Assembly (NCBI GenBank): GCA_011375465.1
Contig: DRZV01000013.1
Span: 1 to 6,881 of the forward strand
Source of the DNA: Neomoorella mulderi
Lineage (GTDB): Bacteria; Bacillota; DSM-521; Neomoorellales; Neomoorellaceae
Direction: 5' to 3'
DNA: 6,881 nucleotides
Shown here: positions 1-6,027 of the stretch, one piece after another
How the letters are laid out: every line of letters starts with the position of its first letter
Position numbering within the stretch: the stretch's first letter is position 1
Made by a program: the position numbers and the translations under genes
The notes under the pieces: generated by a model
What the model was told of the DNA's origin: nothing
What the model saw: only the letters and a program-made list of their open reading frames with translations
Databases searched by the model: none

Positions 1-25
1 AAAGTTTAGATAGGGGGCAATCCAG

Positions 26-478
26 ATGTCTGTCAGAATAGCCCGGGGGGCTATGATAGCCGCCCTGTATGCCATAACTACTGTGATTTTAAAGCCCATA
101 AGTTTCGGGTACATTCAGGTGAGGGTGGCCGACGCCCTCGCCCTTTTGCCTATAATTTATCCCGAAGCCATCCCCGGGCTATTTATAGGTTGTCTTGTGA
201 GCAATTTCTTCGGCGGGCTGGGTCCCCTGGATATCATATTGGGCAGCTTGACCACCCTCTTGGCTGCCTATCTGACCTACCTGTTGAGGTCTACTCCCTG
301 GGCCTACCTGCCCCCTGTGGTATTGAACGGCCTCATAGTGGGGACCTACCTGGGCTACCTCCTCCATGTTCCCTACTGGACTTCCATTTTCTTCGTGACC
401 CTGGGGGAGGCCGTGGCCGTATTGGGATTGGGAGTGCCCCTCATCAAGTACCTCCAGAGGATCGGGATAAGGGGGTAG
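26..478 (+). CDS. queT: QueT-family transporter (ECF-type substrate-binding membrane subunit)
   Basis: This 150-residue integral membrane protein is predicted to act as the substrate-capturing (S) subunit of an energy-coupling-factor importer for a queuosine precursor such as preQ1. It is very hydrophobic, with about five membrane segments (roughly residues 8-24, 38-60, 64-87, 93-113 and 117-140). Between segments 1 and 2 it carries the family-like stretch PISFGYIQVRVADAL, followed by PEAIPGLFIGCLVSN and a Gly-rich GGLGPLDIILGS. The length is normal for the family and the frame is intact. The start at 26 is supported by AGGGGG at 12-17, eight bases upstream. Only 25 bases of leader are visible, so a preQ1 riboswitch, common upstream of queT, cannot be tested. 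The family assignment is by recognition of these motifs. The exact substrate is inferred. Confidence 0.88.
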   Translation: MSVRIARGAMIAALYAITTVILKPISFGYIQVRVADALALLPIIYPEAIPGLFIGCLVSNFFGGLGPLDIILGSLTTLLAAYLTYLLRSTPWAYLPPVVLNGLIVGTYLGYLLHVPYWTSIFFVTLGEAVAVLGLGVPLIKYLQRIGIRG

Positions 479-734
479 CCCTGGTCTTCATCTGACCGGA
501 CGGCGGGGGGAAAATGGATGCCCGCCAGGAGATTTTGCCTAATTTCCTTGCTCTTGTCCTTTATATAAAACCACAAACTGCCCAGGGCTTTTTCCCAGTA
601 CTGGGCCACCTGAGGCCAAGCCTGGGGTTCCTGAAGCCGCAGCCGGGCGCTTATATCCACCGCTTCCAGGGCTTTTTTTCCATTTCCTCCAGAACCCTTT
701 TTAAGTCTTCTAAAGTGGCGGTCTCCTTTTCCAT
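373..734 (-). CDS. Small charged protein, frame broken at an A7 slippery run (frameshifted or programmed -1 frameshift)
   Basis: The second gene of the minus-strand operon starts with ATG at 734, only three bases after the TAA of the upstream gene and behind GGAGGGGAGGG, so the two are translationally coupled. The zero frame gives only 27 residues (MEKETATLEDLKRVLEEMEKKPWKRWI) and stops at TAA 653-651. At 672-678 the coding strand reads A AAA AAG. Moving to the -1 frame there continues smoothly as EKKALEAVDISARLRLQEPQ and on through a Trp/Tyr-rich amphipathic region with a Lys-rich helix (KDKSKEIRQNLL). I do not recognise the family. No membrane helix is evident. The -1 frame stays open to 373, antisense to the end of queT, so the true 3' end is doubtful. 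A further slip near the C6 run at 505-510 could end it nearer 490. It may be a pseudogene, a sequencing error, or a dnaX-like recoding site. Confidence 0.5.
502..526. terminator. GC hairpin between convergent genes, weak terminator candidate
   Basis: GGCGGG at 502-507 pairs with CCCGCC at 521-526 around a 13-base loop, just after the queT stop. No strong T tract follows on either strand (only GATTTT a few bases downstream on the plus strand). It may be a weak or factor-dependent terminator for queT, or a chance GC inverted repeat. It lies inside the last part of the minus-strand small gene. Confidence 0.25.
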
Positions 735-737
735 TTT

Positions 738-1061
738 TTATCCCTCCCCTCCTGTATCCTTGTCCAGCTCCCCCTTCATCTTTTCAAACTGGGCTTCTGC
801 CACTATATCCTCCATCAACTCTTTGGCCTGCTCCATCAGGGTTTTAACCTGCTCGCCCATCTCCCCTAGCCCCTGAACCAGCCTTCTGGCGCTGGCCTTC
901 AGGGCAGGCTGGAGCTGGGGCCATAGGGCGCCCAGAGCCAATCCCGCAGCAGTACCCAGGAGGAAGGACTTGGCGTCTATTCCCCGGTTTGATATCCCCT
1001 CCCTTTCCCCCGCACTTGCACCCTTTTTCCTCAGGTATCTCCTGACCTCTTCCCGCACCAT
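738..1061 (-). CDS. Small one-helix membrane protein, DUF1490/PacL-like or YtxH-like
   Basis: This is a 107-residue protein if started at ATG 1061. A basic N-terminal arm (VRRYLRKK) precedes one Gly/Ala-rich membrane helix at about residues 32-50 (SFLLGTAAGLALGALWPQL, with small-residue spacing). A long charged amphipathic helix follows, ending in DIVAEAQFE and an acidic tail. The order of Gly-rich helix, basic patch, amphipathic helix and D-(V/I)-x-A-E-A matches what I remember of mycobacterial DUF1490/PacL proteins, the small partners of metal-exporting P-type ATPases. A generic YtxH-like protein is the alternative. No His/Cys metal-binding tail is visible. The start is uncertain: the best ribosome site, GAGGAGG at 1101-1107, points to an in-frame ATA at 1094-1092, and ATG 1061 sits inside a 7-bp hairpin. 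It is the first gene of a two-gene operon and lies beside a giant P-type ATPase locus. Confidence 0.65.
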   Translation of the reverse strand: MVREEVRRYLRKKGASAGEREGISNRGIDAKSFLLGTAAGLALGALWPQLQPALKASARRLVQGLGEMGEQVKTLMEQAKELMEDIVAEAQFEKMKGELDKDTGGEG

Positions 1062-1067
1062 GCGGGA
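1051..1067 (-). promoter_or_regulatory. Hairpin enclosing the ATG at 1061
   Basis: TCCCGCA and TGCGGGA form a perfect 7-bp GC-rich stem with a 3-base loop. On the coding strand the A of ATG (1061) closes the stem and the TG lies in the loop. This would hinder initiation at that ATG, so it either represses translation or shows that this ATG is not the main start. Confidence 0.4.
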
Positions 1068-1100
1068 GATTTCACCCTCAAGATTGTTTCCTATTTTAAC

Positions 1101-1107
1101 CCTCCTC
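1101..1107 (-). promoter_or_regulatory. Strong Shine-Dalgarno GAGGAGG facing an ATA codon
   Basis: GAGGAGG is followed, after a six-base gap, by ATA at 1094-1092, in frame with the small membrane protein (ATA then GGA AAC AAT CTT GAG). There is no ATG, GTG or TTG at the expected place in that frame. It decides the likely ancestral start and suggests an ATG to ATA change or rare AUA initiation. Confidence 0.45.
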
Positions 1108-1122
1108 GATTTTTTGTGTTTT

Positions 1123-1152
1123 ATTTTATTTTATCTTTTTCCTTAAAAACAA
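1123..1152 (-). promoter_or_regulatory. Candidate sigma-A promoter for the minus-strand small-gene operon
   Basis: On the minus strand TTGTTT (1152-1147) and TAAAAT (1128-1123) are separated by 18 bases. The -10 matches the consensus at five of six positions; the -35 is weak. Transcription would begin near 1116, just before the GAGGAGG ribosome site. The surrounding 60 bases are strongly A/T-rich, fitting a promoter, but the run of repeated TAAAAT-like words makes the exact register uncertain. Confidence 0.35.
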
Positions 1153-1188
1153 GGGCTAATCCTCTCAAGGCCGATCTTTTACAAAAAA

Positions 1189-1217
1189 TTGATAGGGAAT
1201 TAAAACGGATTTAACTT
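1189..1217 (+). promoter_or_regulatory. Candidate sigma-A promoter for the 216-aa gene
   Basis: TTGATA at 1189-1194 and TAACTT at 1212-1217 are separated by 17 bases. The -35 matches at five of six positions and the -10 is poor. TACAAT at 1226-1231 is a better -10 word but lacks a matching -35. Either would give a short leader before the start at 1256. The 1062-1255 spacer holds no gene that I can see. Confidence 0.3.
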
Positions 1218-1255
1218 TGGGGAGCTACAATAATCATGGAAAAGGGGGGAGAAAA

Positions 1256-1906
1256 ATGGCGTTCAAGGGACTGGTCCAGCCAAAAGAGGATTTCTACTTG
1301 GAACCGGAAAAGACGACGGCCTGCAGGGTAGCCCAGATGAGGGAATTGATAGAAGAGCGGATAGGGCTGTATTTTCAAACTGTGGATGAGGCGAGCTTGT
1401 GCTTGAAGCTGTGGCAAGGAACCATCAAGCCCAGGGAACTTCCCGAAATCCTGCTTTCCTCTGAAACCCTGTCCCTGATCTTGAGGGAGATAGAAGGGGA
1501 ATTGAACAGGCAGGTTCCCGGTGGGGATTTCAAGTTTAAAAGGGATTTCTCCCTTCCCTTCTCGGGAGAGTCCTTGCCCAGGGAAGTCCGGGGGGACAGG
1601 AGCAACGCCCTTCTGGCTTGGGCAGGGGCTGAGGCTTCCAAAAAGGCGGGGAAGGGATTTTTCGGTTCCTGGGAAATCTGGGGCAGAGCGGCAAAGGGCT
1701 TGAAGATTCCTAAAGCAGCCACCAAATTCTTCGATCTTTCTCCCCAGGGGGAAAAGGAGCGCTCCCTGAAAAAAATGGTTAAAATGCTGAAGGGCTGCAA
1801 GCTGACCTTGCAGAAGGGCCTTATACGGGATCTCTCCCTCCAGGTTGCCCGTTACCTCTGGAGCCAGGGCAGCCAGCTGCGGGAAGGCGTAGAGATCCAA
1901 AGCTGA
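1256..1906 (+). CDS. Unrecognised 216-residue soluble basic protein
   Basis: The frame is intact and starts at ATG 1256 behind AAAGGGGGGAG (1241-1251). A TTG at 1217 is in frame but lacks a good site. I do not recognise the family. The protein is soluble-looking and Lys/Arg-rich, with no signal peptide or membrane helix. Its N-terminal half is mainly helical (VAQMRELIEERIGLYF, then PRELPEILLSSETLSLIL). The middle is Gly/Ser/Phe-rich, around FSLPFSGESLPREVRGDR. The C-terminal half is basic and helical (KKMVKMLKGCKLTLQKGL). Three Cys are scattered and form no CxxC pair. The opposite strand is open over almost the same span, but it lacks a ribosome site and reads as a Pro/Gln/Phe-rich shadow. 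The gene is single, divergent from the small-protein operon, and ends at the shared terminator with the broken ATPase gene. Its role is unknown; a link to the pump locus rests only on position. Confidence 0.72.
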   Translation: MAFKGLVQPKEDFYLEPEKTTACRVAQMRELIEERIGLYFQTVDEASLCLKLWQGTIKPRELPEILLSSETLSLILREIEGELNRQVPGGDFKFKRDFSLPFSGESLPREVRGDRSNALLAWAGAEASKKAGKGFFGSWEIWGRAAKGLKIPKAATKFFDLSPQGEKERSLKKMVKMLKGCKLTLQKGLIRDLSLQVARYLWSQGSQLREGVEIQS

Positions 1907-1928
1907 AAAGGCTTTTAATTTTTAAAAC

Positions 1929-1959
1929 AAAAAGTGGCAGAGCCGCTTTTTATTTTTTT
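1929..1959. terminator. Bidirectional intrinsic terminator
   Basis: AAAAAGTGGC (1929-1938) pairs with GCCGCTTTTT (1942-1951), with one G-T wobble, around the loop AGA. On the plus strand the arm runs into TTTTT-A-TTTTTTT, ending the 216-aa gene. On the minus strand the arm ends CTTTTTGTTTT, ending the ATPase gene, whose TAA stop (1952-1950) overlaps the stem. Confidence 0.88.
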
Positions 1960-2649
1960 CTGTATCTTATTCCCATCTCCAGGAGAGGGGGCAGGACCAT
2001 CCAGGGCAGGGAGGGCAGCAGTTCCCCTAAGGGAGGAGGAGCGGTATGGAATACCCTTCTGGCCCAGGGCCAGGCTATAACCAAACCGGTAAGCCCGGCG
2101 GAAGCCAAGGCAGACAAGACCATAAGCCTGGTCATGCGTCCCGGAAGACAATGGGCAAAGGAGTAGAGAATCTGCTGCTCCGTGACATTGATCAGGGCAA
2201 GGGTCCGAGCTTTAGCCACATCTCCTAGACTTAAAGACTGGGAGAAGGCTAAAAGGGAAGCCAGCCCGCTCACGACTCCAGACCGGAACACGTCCCGGTA
2301 AAAATCCCGGTTCAAGAGGGAGTCCTGGCGGAGGGGCGGCCTCTCCATTATCCCCTGATCAGGGGGTAATAGGCCCAGTCCCAGGGCGGGCAGCCCATTC
2401 CCCAGGAGATTGATCCAGAGGAGCTGAAGGGGGAGGAGGGGAAGGGGAAGCCCTATCAAAGTGGCCCCCAACATCAAGACCATCTCCCCCAGGTTGGTGC
2501 CTAAGAGATAACCCAGGCTCCGGCGTATATTCTCCAGGGTGGTTCTGCCCTCTTCTATTCCTGCCACCAGGATAGCCAGATTATCATCAGTAATCATCAA
2601 GGAGGCAGCCTCCCGGGTGACATGGGTCCCGCTTTTGCCCATGGCTATC
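1950..2649 (-). pseudogene. ATPase fragment 10: C-terminal membrane domain (M5-M10)
   Basis: It resumes at IAMGKSGTHVTREAASLMIT, then GIEEGRTTLENIRRSLGYLL, the M5 entry. M6 reads LLPLQLLWINLLGNGLPAL, followed by GLLPPDQGIMERPP and four further hydrophobic segments, ending RYRKK at TAA 1952-1950. In SERCA the M6 stretch is N-L-V-T-D-G; here it is N-L-L-G-N-G (2394-2417), so two usual Ca2+ ligands are changed. This fragment has no lesion that I can find. Confidence 0.8.
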
Positions 2650-2922
2650 GTGGGCTGCTTTCACAGCAGGGGCGTCGTTTATACCGTCCCCTGTCATGGC
2701 CACCACATAGCCCATTTCTTTAAATAAATTTATCAGCTTATACCTGTGGTGAGGTAATACCTGGGCAAACACTTTGACGTCCTGGATATGCCCTTTCCAT
2801 TGCTCTTCAGGCAGGCGTTCCAGCTCTTTTCCGGTGAGGATTTTATCCCCAGGCCTTATAAGGCCCACTTCCAGGGCTATGGCCCTGGCCGTATGGGGAT
2901 GGTCCCCGGTGATCATCCTCAC
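2587..2922 (-). pseudogene. ATPase fragment 9: P domain with TGD and TGDGIND
   Basis: MITGDHPHTARAIALEVG is the TGD loop of the P domain. VFAQVLPHHRYKLINLFKEM and VVAMTGDGINDAPAVKAAH follow; the GDGIND aspartates normally hold Mg at the phosphorylation site. After the last His the family continues I-G-I-A-M-G-K-S-G-T, but here two codons' worth of sequence less one base is missing (about 5 bp at 2649-2650), so the frame is lost. Confidence 0.8.
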
Positions 2923-3229
2923 CTCTATATCCAGCCCTCCGGCATTTCTCTAAAACCCGAGGGGCTTCCGGCCGGGGAGGATCCTGCATGCCCACCAAGC
3001 CTACCAAAACCAGGGCCCTGGTCAGAAGATCTTCATTTTTTCCAGGCCGGTTCTCCCTCTTATAGGCCAGGGCCAGAACTCTGAGGGCTCGGTCCGACAT
3101 CTCCTCCGCCTTTTTCAGGTAAAACTCCCTCTTTTCCGGAGAGAGGGGCAGTTCCCTTCCCCTTTCCCGGTAAAAGGAGCACGATTCCAGAACTGCTTCT
3201 GGGGCCCCCTTCACCAGGACCCAACCCAA
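2843..3229 (-). pseudogene. ATPase fragment 8: N domain to P domain hinge
   Basis: It contains VLVKGAPEAVLESCSFY, with the Lys of KGAPE that contacts ATP, then RALRVLALAYKR and LVLVGLVGMQDPPRPEAPRV, the P2-type DPPR hinge, and LEKCRRAG. One extra base (A or T) in GGATATAG at about 2926-2931, not in a homopolymer, breaks the frame. The rest of this open frame to 2843 is spurious. Confidence 0.78.
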
Positions 3230-3663
3230 TCTGGACCTCCCTTTGGGTCAAGGCAGACCGCCACCATGTAACGGCGCTGGCTTTCAAAGGGTATGAGGAA
3301 GCGAAGGGGATGGGATCTCTGGACCTCCCTCTGCCATATGCCCTCCTTGGCGGCTGCCACCAGCAGGGCCCCTTCGGTGGGATCGCCCAAGATCTTCCAA
3401 GAGCCTTTATCCTGGATCAGCTGGGCTTCATTGCACAGCGCCATTATCTTTAAGGCCAGCTCCAGGTCTTCGTCCCCCTTTTCCCCCTGGGGGCTGTAAA
3501 TTTCACCTGCGGGTTCATATCCCTCTCCCGTAAAGTGCCACCAGGTATGGGTGTAAAGGCTCCTCACCGTCATCTGGTTTTTGGTGAGGGTCCCCGTCTT
3601 GTCGGTGCATATCAGGTTTACCCCTCCCAGGGTTTCCGCTGCCCCTATGCTGCGCCCTATTAC
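3211..3663 (-). pseudogene. ATPase fragment 7: phosphorylation site and first part of N domain
   Basis: It resumes as VIGRSIGAAETLGGVNLICT followed by DKTGTLT, with the catalytic Asp intact at 3603-3601, then KNQMTVRSLYT. The nucleotide-binding domain follows (ALCNEAQL, GDPTEGALLVAAAKEG, IPFESQRRYM). A 5-bp tandem duplication at 3220-3229 throws the frame into a TGA within a few codons. Removing one copy gives GPDWVLVKGAPEAVL. Confidence 0.8.
3220..3229. repeat. 5-bp tandem duplication (CCCAA)x2
   Basis: CCCAA at 3220-3224 is repeated at once at 3225-3229. Deleting one unit exactly restores the ATPase frame and the family sequence before KGAPE, so the second unit is probably a recent slippage product. 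Confidence 0.75.
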
Positions 3664-3894
3664 CCCCGTTTGGCCATCCTCTGAGCCCCGGCAGCCAGGG
3701 ATACAGTGGCTATGGCCGGTAGCCCTTCAGGGATGGCAGCCACGGCCAAGCTGGTCCCTGCCAGCACCATTTCCCAGAAGCCATGCCTTCTCAAGAGGCC
3801 CAAGGTGATCATCAGGCCGCAGGCCCCCAGGGATATATAGAGCAGGTGTTGCCCCAGGGTGCTGAGGCTTTGTCTGAGGGGGCTGGACTGGGGG
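3660..3894 (-). pseudogene. ATPase fragment 6: M3-M4 with the ion-binding PEGLP
   Basis: This piece lies in a frame of its own. It reads SSPLRQSLSTLGQHLLYISL, then a membrane helix, then TSLAVAAIPEGLPAIATVSL and AAGAQRMAKRG, the typical M4 of P2A/Ca-type ATPases with the Glu of PEGLP. It ends at TAA 3662-3660 because one G is missing from the G5 run at 3663-3667. It has no good start of its own and makes sense only as part of the pump. Confidence 0.75.
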
Positions 3895-4405
3895 ATCTAT
3901 CCTGCAGCATGGCCGCTATATGTCCCATCTGGGTGGCCATGCCGGTGGCGCAGACCAGGGCTTTGGCCCTGCTCCGGGTAAGGCTTGTGCCCATGAAAAG
4001 GCAATTTTCCCACCCATGGGCATCTGGCTCCTTGGGAACCGGAAGGGATTCCCCCGTGAGGCAGGATTCATCTGCCTCCACCTCCTGGCCCTCCAGGATT
4101 CTGGAATCGGCCGGGACCCCGTCCCCTGAGCCCAGCAGGATTATATCCCCTGGGACCAGACGGCTGGCTTCTATATCCCTCGTCTGCCCCTCCCTTATAA
4201 CCCTAGCCCGGGGCACTTCCAGCTGCCTCAAGGCCCGCAGGGCTTGATCCGCTTTGCTCTCCTGGTAGGCCCCCAGAAAGGCGTTCAACCCCACTATGGC
4301 CAATATGCTCAGGGCATCCCCTGTTTTGCCCATAAGGGCGTTCAGGGAGGAAGCCCCCATGAGCAGCTGGACCATTTGATTTTTCAGCTGCTCTTTTATC
4401 CGCTC
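3812..4405 (-). pseudogene. ATPase fragment 5: first membrane helices and actuator domain of the active half
   Basis: It continues in the same frame after the TGA (ERIKEQLKNQMVQLLMGA), giving helices M1-M2. The actuator domain follows, with PRARVIREGQTRDI, VPGDIILLGSGDGVPADSR and LTGESLPVPK, where TGES is the dephosphorylation loop. ATGMATQMGHIAAMLQ then leads toward M3. The frame is lost between 3894 and 3877 by one missing base in a C5 run. Beyond that point the open frame to 3812 is not the real protein. Confidence 0.8.
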
Positions 4406-5572
4406 TCAGAAGGTGGGGGGAGGAGGTTCCCATAGGGCATTGGGTCCGTAAATCTTTAACCTTTTGGCCGCCTCCTCTTGGGGGAGCCCCTTTTCCGGAT
4501 GGGTTTTGAGCTCTTCCAGGAGGTCCTGCAGTTTCCTTTCCTGCCAATCTTGGACGGGAACCTGCGGTTTGGGGAAGGCGAGATCTCTTTTAGGAGGAGG
4601 GGTAAGCCGCTCCCCTTCGCAGGAGGAAAGCCGGCTGGCGTTTATCAGCAAAACACATCGCAGGAGATTGTTCCATTCCATGGTATGGGAAAGGCCGAGG
4701 GCCCCGGACAGGGTGAGGGCCATGCCTGTGGCATGAAAAGCCCGGGCCAGCAGGAAATTTTGCCGGTGGAGCATTTCCACCTCTCCATACAGGCGGAATA
4801 TATCCCGGAACACCTCCGGCGAGGGCCTCTCCAGCTGTATGGGGGCCTTGACCCCTTTTCCCCAGGCGAAGCCCACGTGGGCGGCCCTCAGAGCCTCCTC
4901 CTCTCCCGCCTGGCCCACTGCACCTACCCTGTGGCCCTGTTCCTTTAAAGCCTCTATTATACGCACCTTACTTTTGAGGGAAGGGGCATAGACCGCTTCT
5001 ACCCCCAATTCTTCTGCCCATATCTGGGCTTCCTCCGGGCAGGAGGAGACTAGGAGGATATGGTGGATAACCCCCTGCTCCGCAGAAAGGGGAGGAGGGC
5101 CTTTTTCTCCCCATCCACCCGTTCCCTCAGGGCTATGAGCCCCACCAGCTTGCCCTCCACCAGAAGCAGGAGGGGCCAGCACCCTGTATGCAGGCACTTG
5201 TTGTATGAGCCCATCAGCTTTTTCGAGTTCATGGTAAAAACTCCTCAGGTTAGAAGGAGGGGCCAATATCACCCGCTGGCCCCTCAGCGAAGCCTCCAGG
5301 GTCCATGGTGCCAGCTCCCTGACTTCTCCCAGAGGAGGCAGGGTAAATTCCTCTTCCTTCCGGCCTTCCAAGAGAGTTAGGCTTAAGGGGTGGGAGGCCC
5401 TTTTGGCCATGGCCGCGGCTATAGCCAAAATTTTCCGTGAAGGATAACGGGGATCAAATTCATAGATCTCCTCCACTACAGGCCTGGCTTCCTTGAAGAG
5501 ATTTTCGTGGCACCAGACCATCACCTCCACCTGGCCCAACCCTAAAAAGTAATGGCGGTGCCGGCAGGACAC
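4406..5572 (-). pseudogene. ATPase fragment 4: dead P/N domains of first half and N-terminal domain of second half
   Basis: GLGQVEVMVWCHENLFKEAR aligns without gaps to the usual G-Q-V-D-x-V-V-F-D-K-T-G-T-L-T region, with Cys in place of the phosphorylated Asp (codons 5492-5512). RASHPLS keeps the P1B His-Pro motif. The TGD and GDGIND positions read as SSCPEEA and GQAGEEE. Between 5172 and 5075 the visible frame is wrong: the real sequence, PLLLLVEGKLVGLIALRERV, is in the next frame. After two more membrane helices a P2-type N-terminal domain begins (LPQEEAAKRLKIYGPNALWE) and is cut at TGA 4408-4406, where the family has Trp. Confidence 0.78.
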
Positions 5573-5575
5573 CCC

Positions 5576-6027
5576 TTTTTTTCTTCATTTCCTGGAGAGC
5601 CTTGGATACCAGGGCAGTTTCCCCCAGGAAGAGGGGCCGGGGTGATACTGAACTGGTGACTGCCAAAGCCTGCCGGTGATGCCGGGTCCACAGATAGTAG
5701 GCGGATCCCAGAGCCAGAGCAGAGGTGGTCACCCTTTCCACATATTCGTTTACCTCCGGGAAGGGGCTGGCCAGATCGGGTGGGCTGCTAACCACCTGGG
5801 GTTCCTGTAAAGCCATCTTTTCAGCTGTGGAGAGGGCCTGCCCTACACCCAATAGGAGCAATCCCGGCAAGCTTTCCCTCATTATCAAAGGGGCTATGGA
5901 AAGCGAAGATAAAACCAGATCCACGTCCACCTTCAGGCGCCGGGCCCATCTTTTCACCGCCCGCCGGGCCAGGGGATAGCTGGCCAGAATGTTGGTGAAG
6001 AGGCGGAGAGGGAGGTTATGTGGGGGG
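5576..6027 (-). pseudogene. ATPase fragment 3: degenerate P1B-like transmembrane core
   Basis: The fragment runs from about LRLFTNILASYPLARRAV through two membrane helices. Where an actuator domain would normally sit there is only a short Pro/Ser linker. It then enters the helix that carries CPC in P1B pumps; here it reads SVSPRPLFLGET (SPR codons 5637-5645). It ends in KALQEMKKK, the equivalent of the basic segment after the ion helix. An extra base in the A7/G4 run at 5572-5582 breaks the frame. Confidence 0.75.

Noticed and set aside
1..25. preQ1 riboswitch upstream of queT
   Set aside because: Only 25 bases of leader are present and no recognisable preQ1 aptamer core is visible. It may lie outside the window.
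1211..1900. 229-codon open frame antisense to the 216-aa gene
   Set aside because: No ribosome site, Pro/Gln/Phe-rich shadow composition, and the opposite frame has a strong ribosome site and terminator. Treated as a mirror of the plus-strand gene.
3783..4247. 154-codon plus-strand open frame and other long plus frames across 2000-6220
   Set aside because: They lie opposite clear ATPase motifs (TGES, actuator domain), are low-complexity Pro/Ser/Gly-rich, and lack ribosome sites.
4406..4408. UGA decoded as Trp or selenocysteine
   Set aside because: TGA serves as an ordinary stop for the 216-aa gene, there is no selenocysteine insertion element that I can see, and the gene has ten other lesions.
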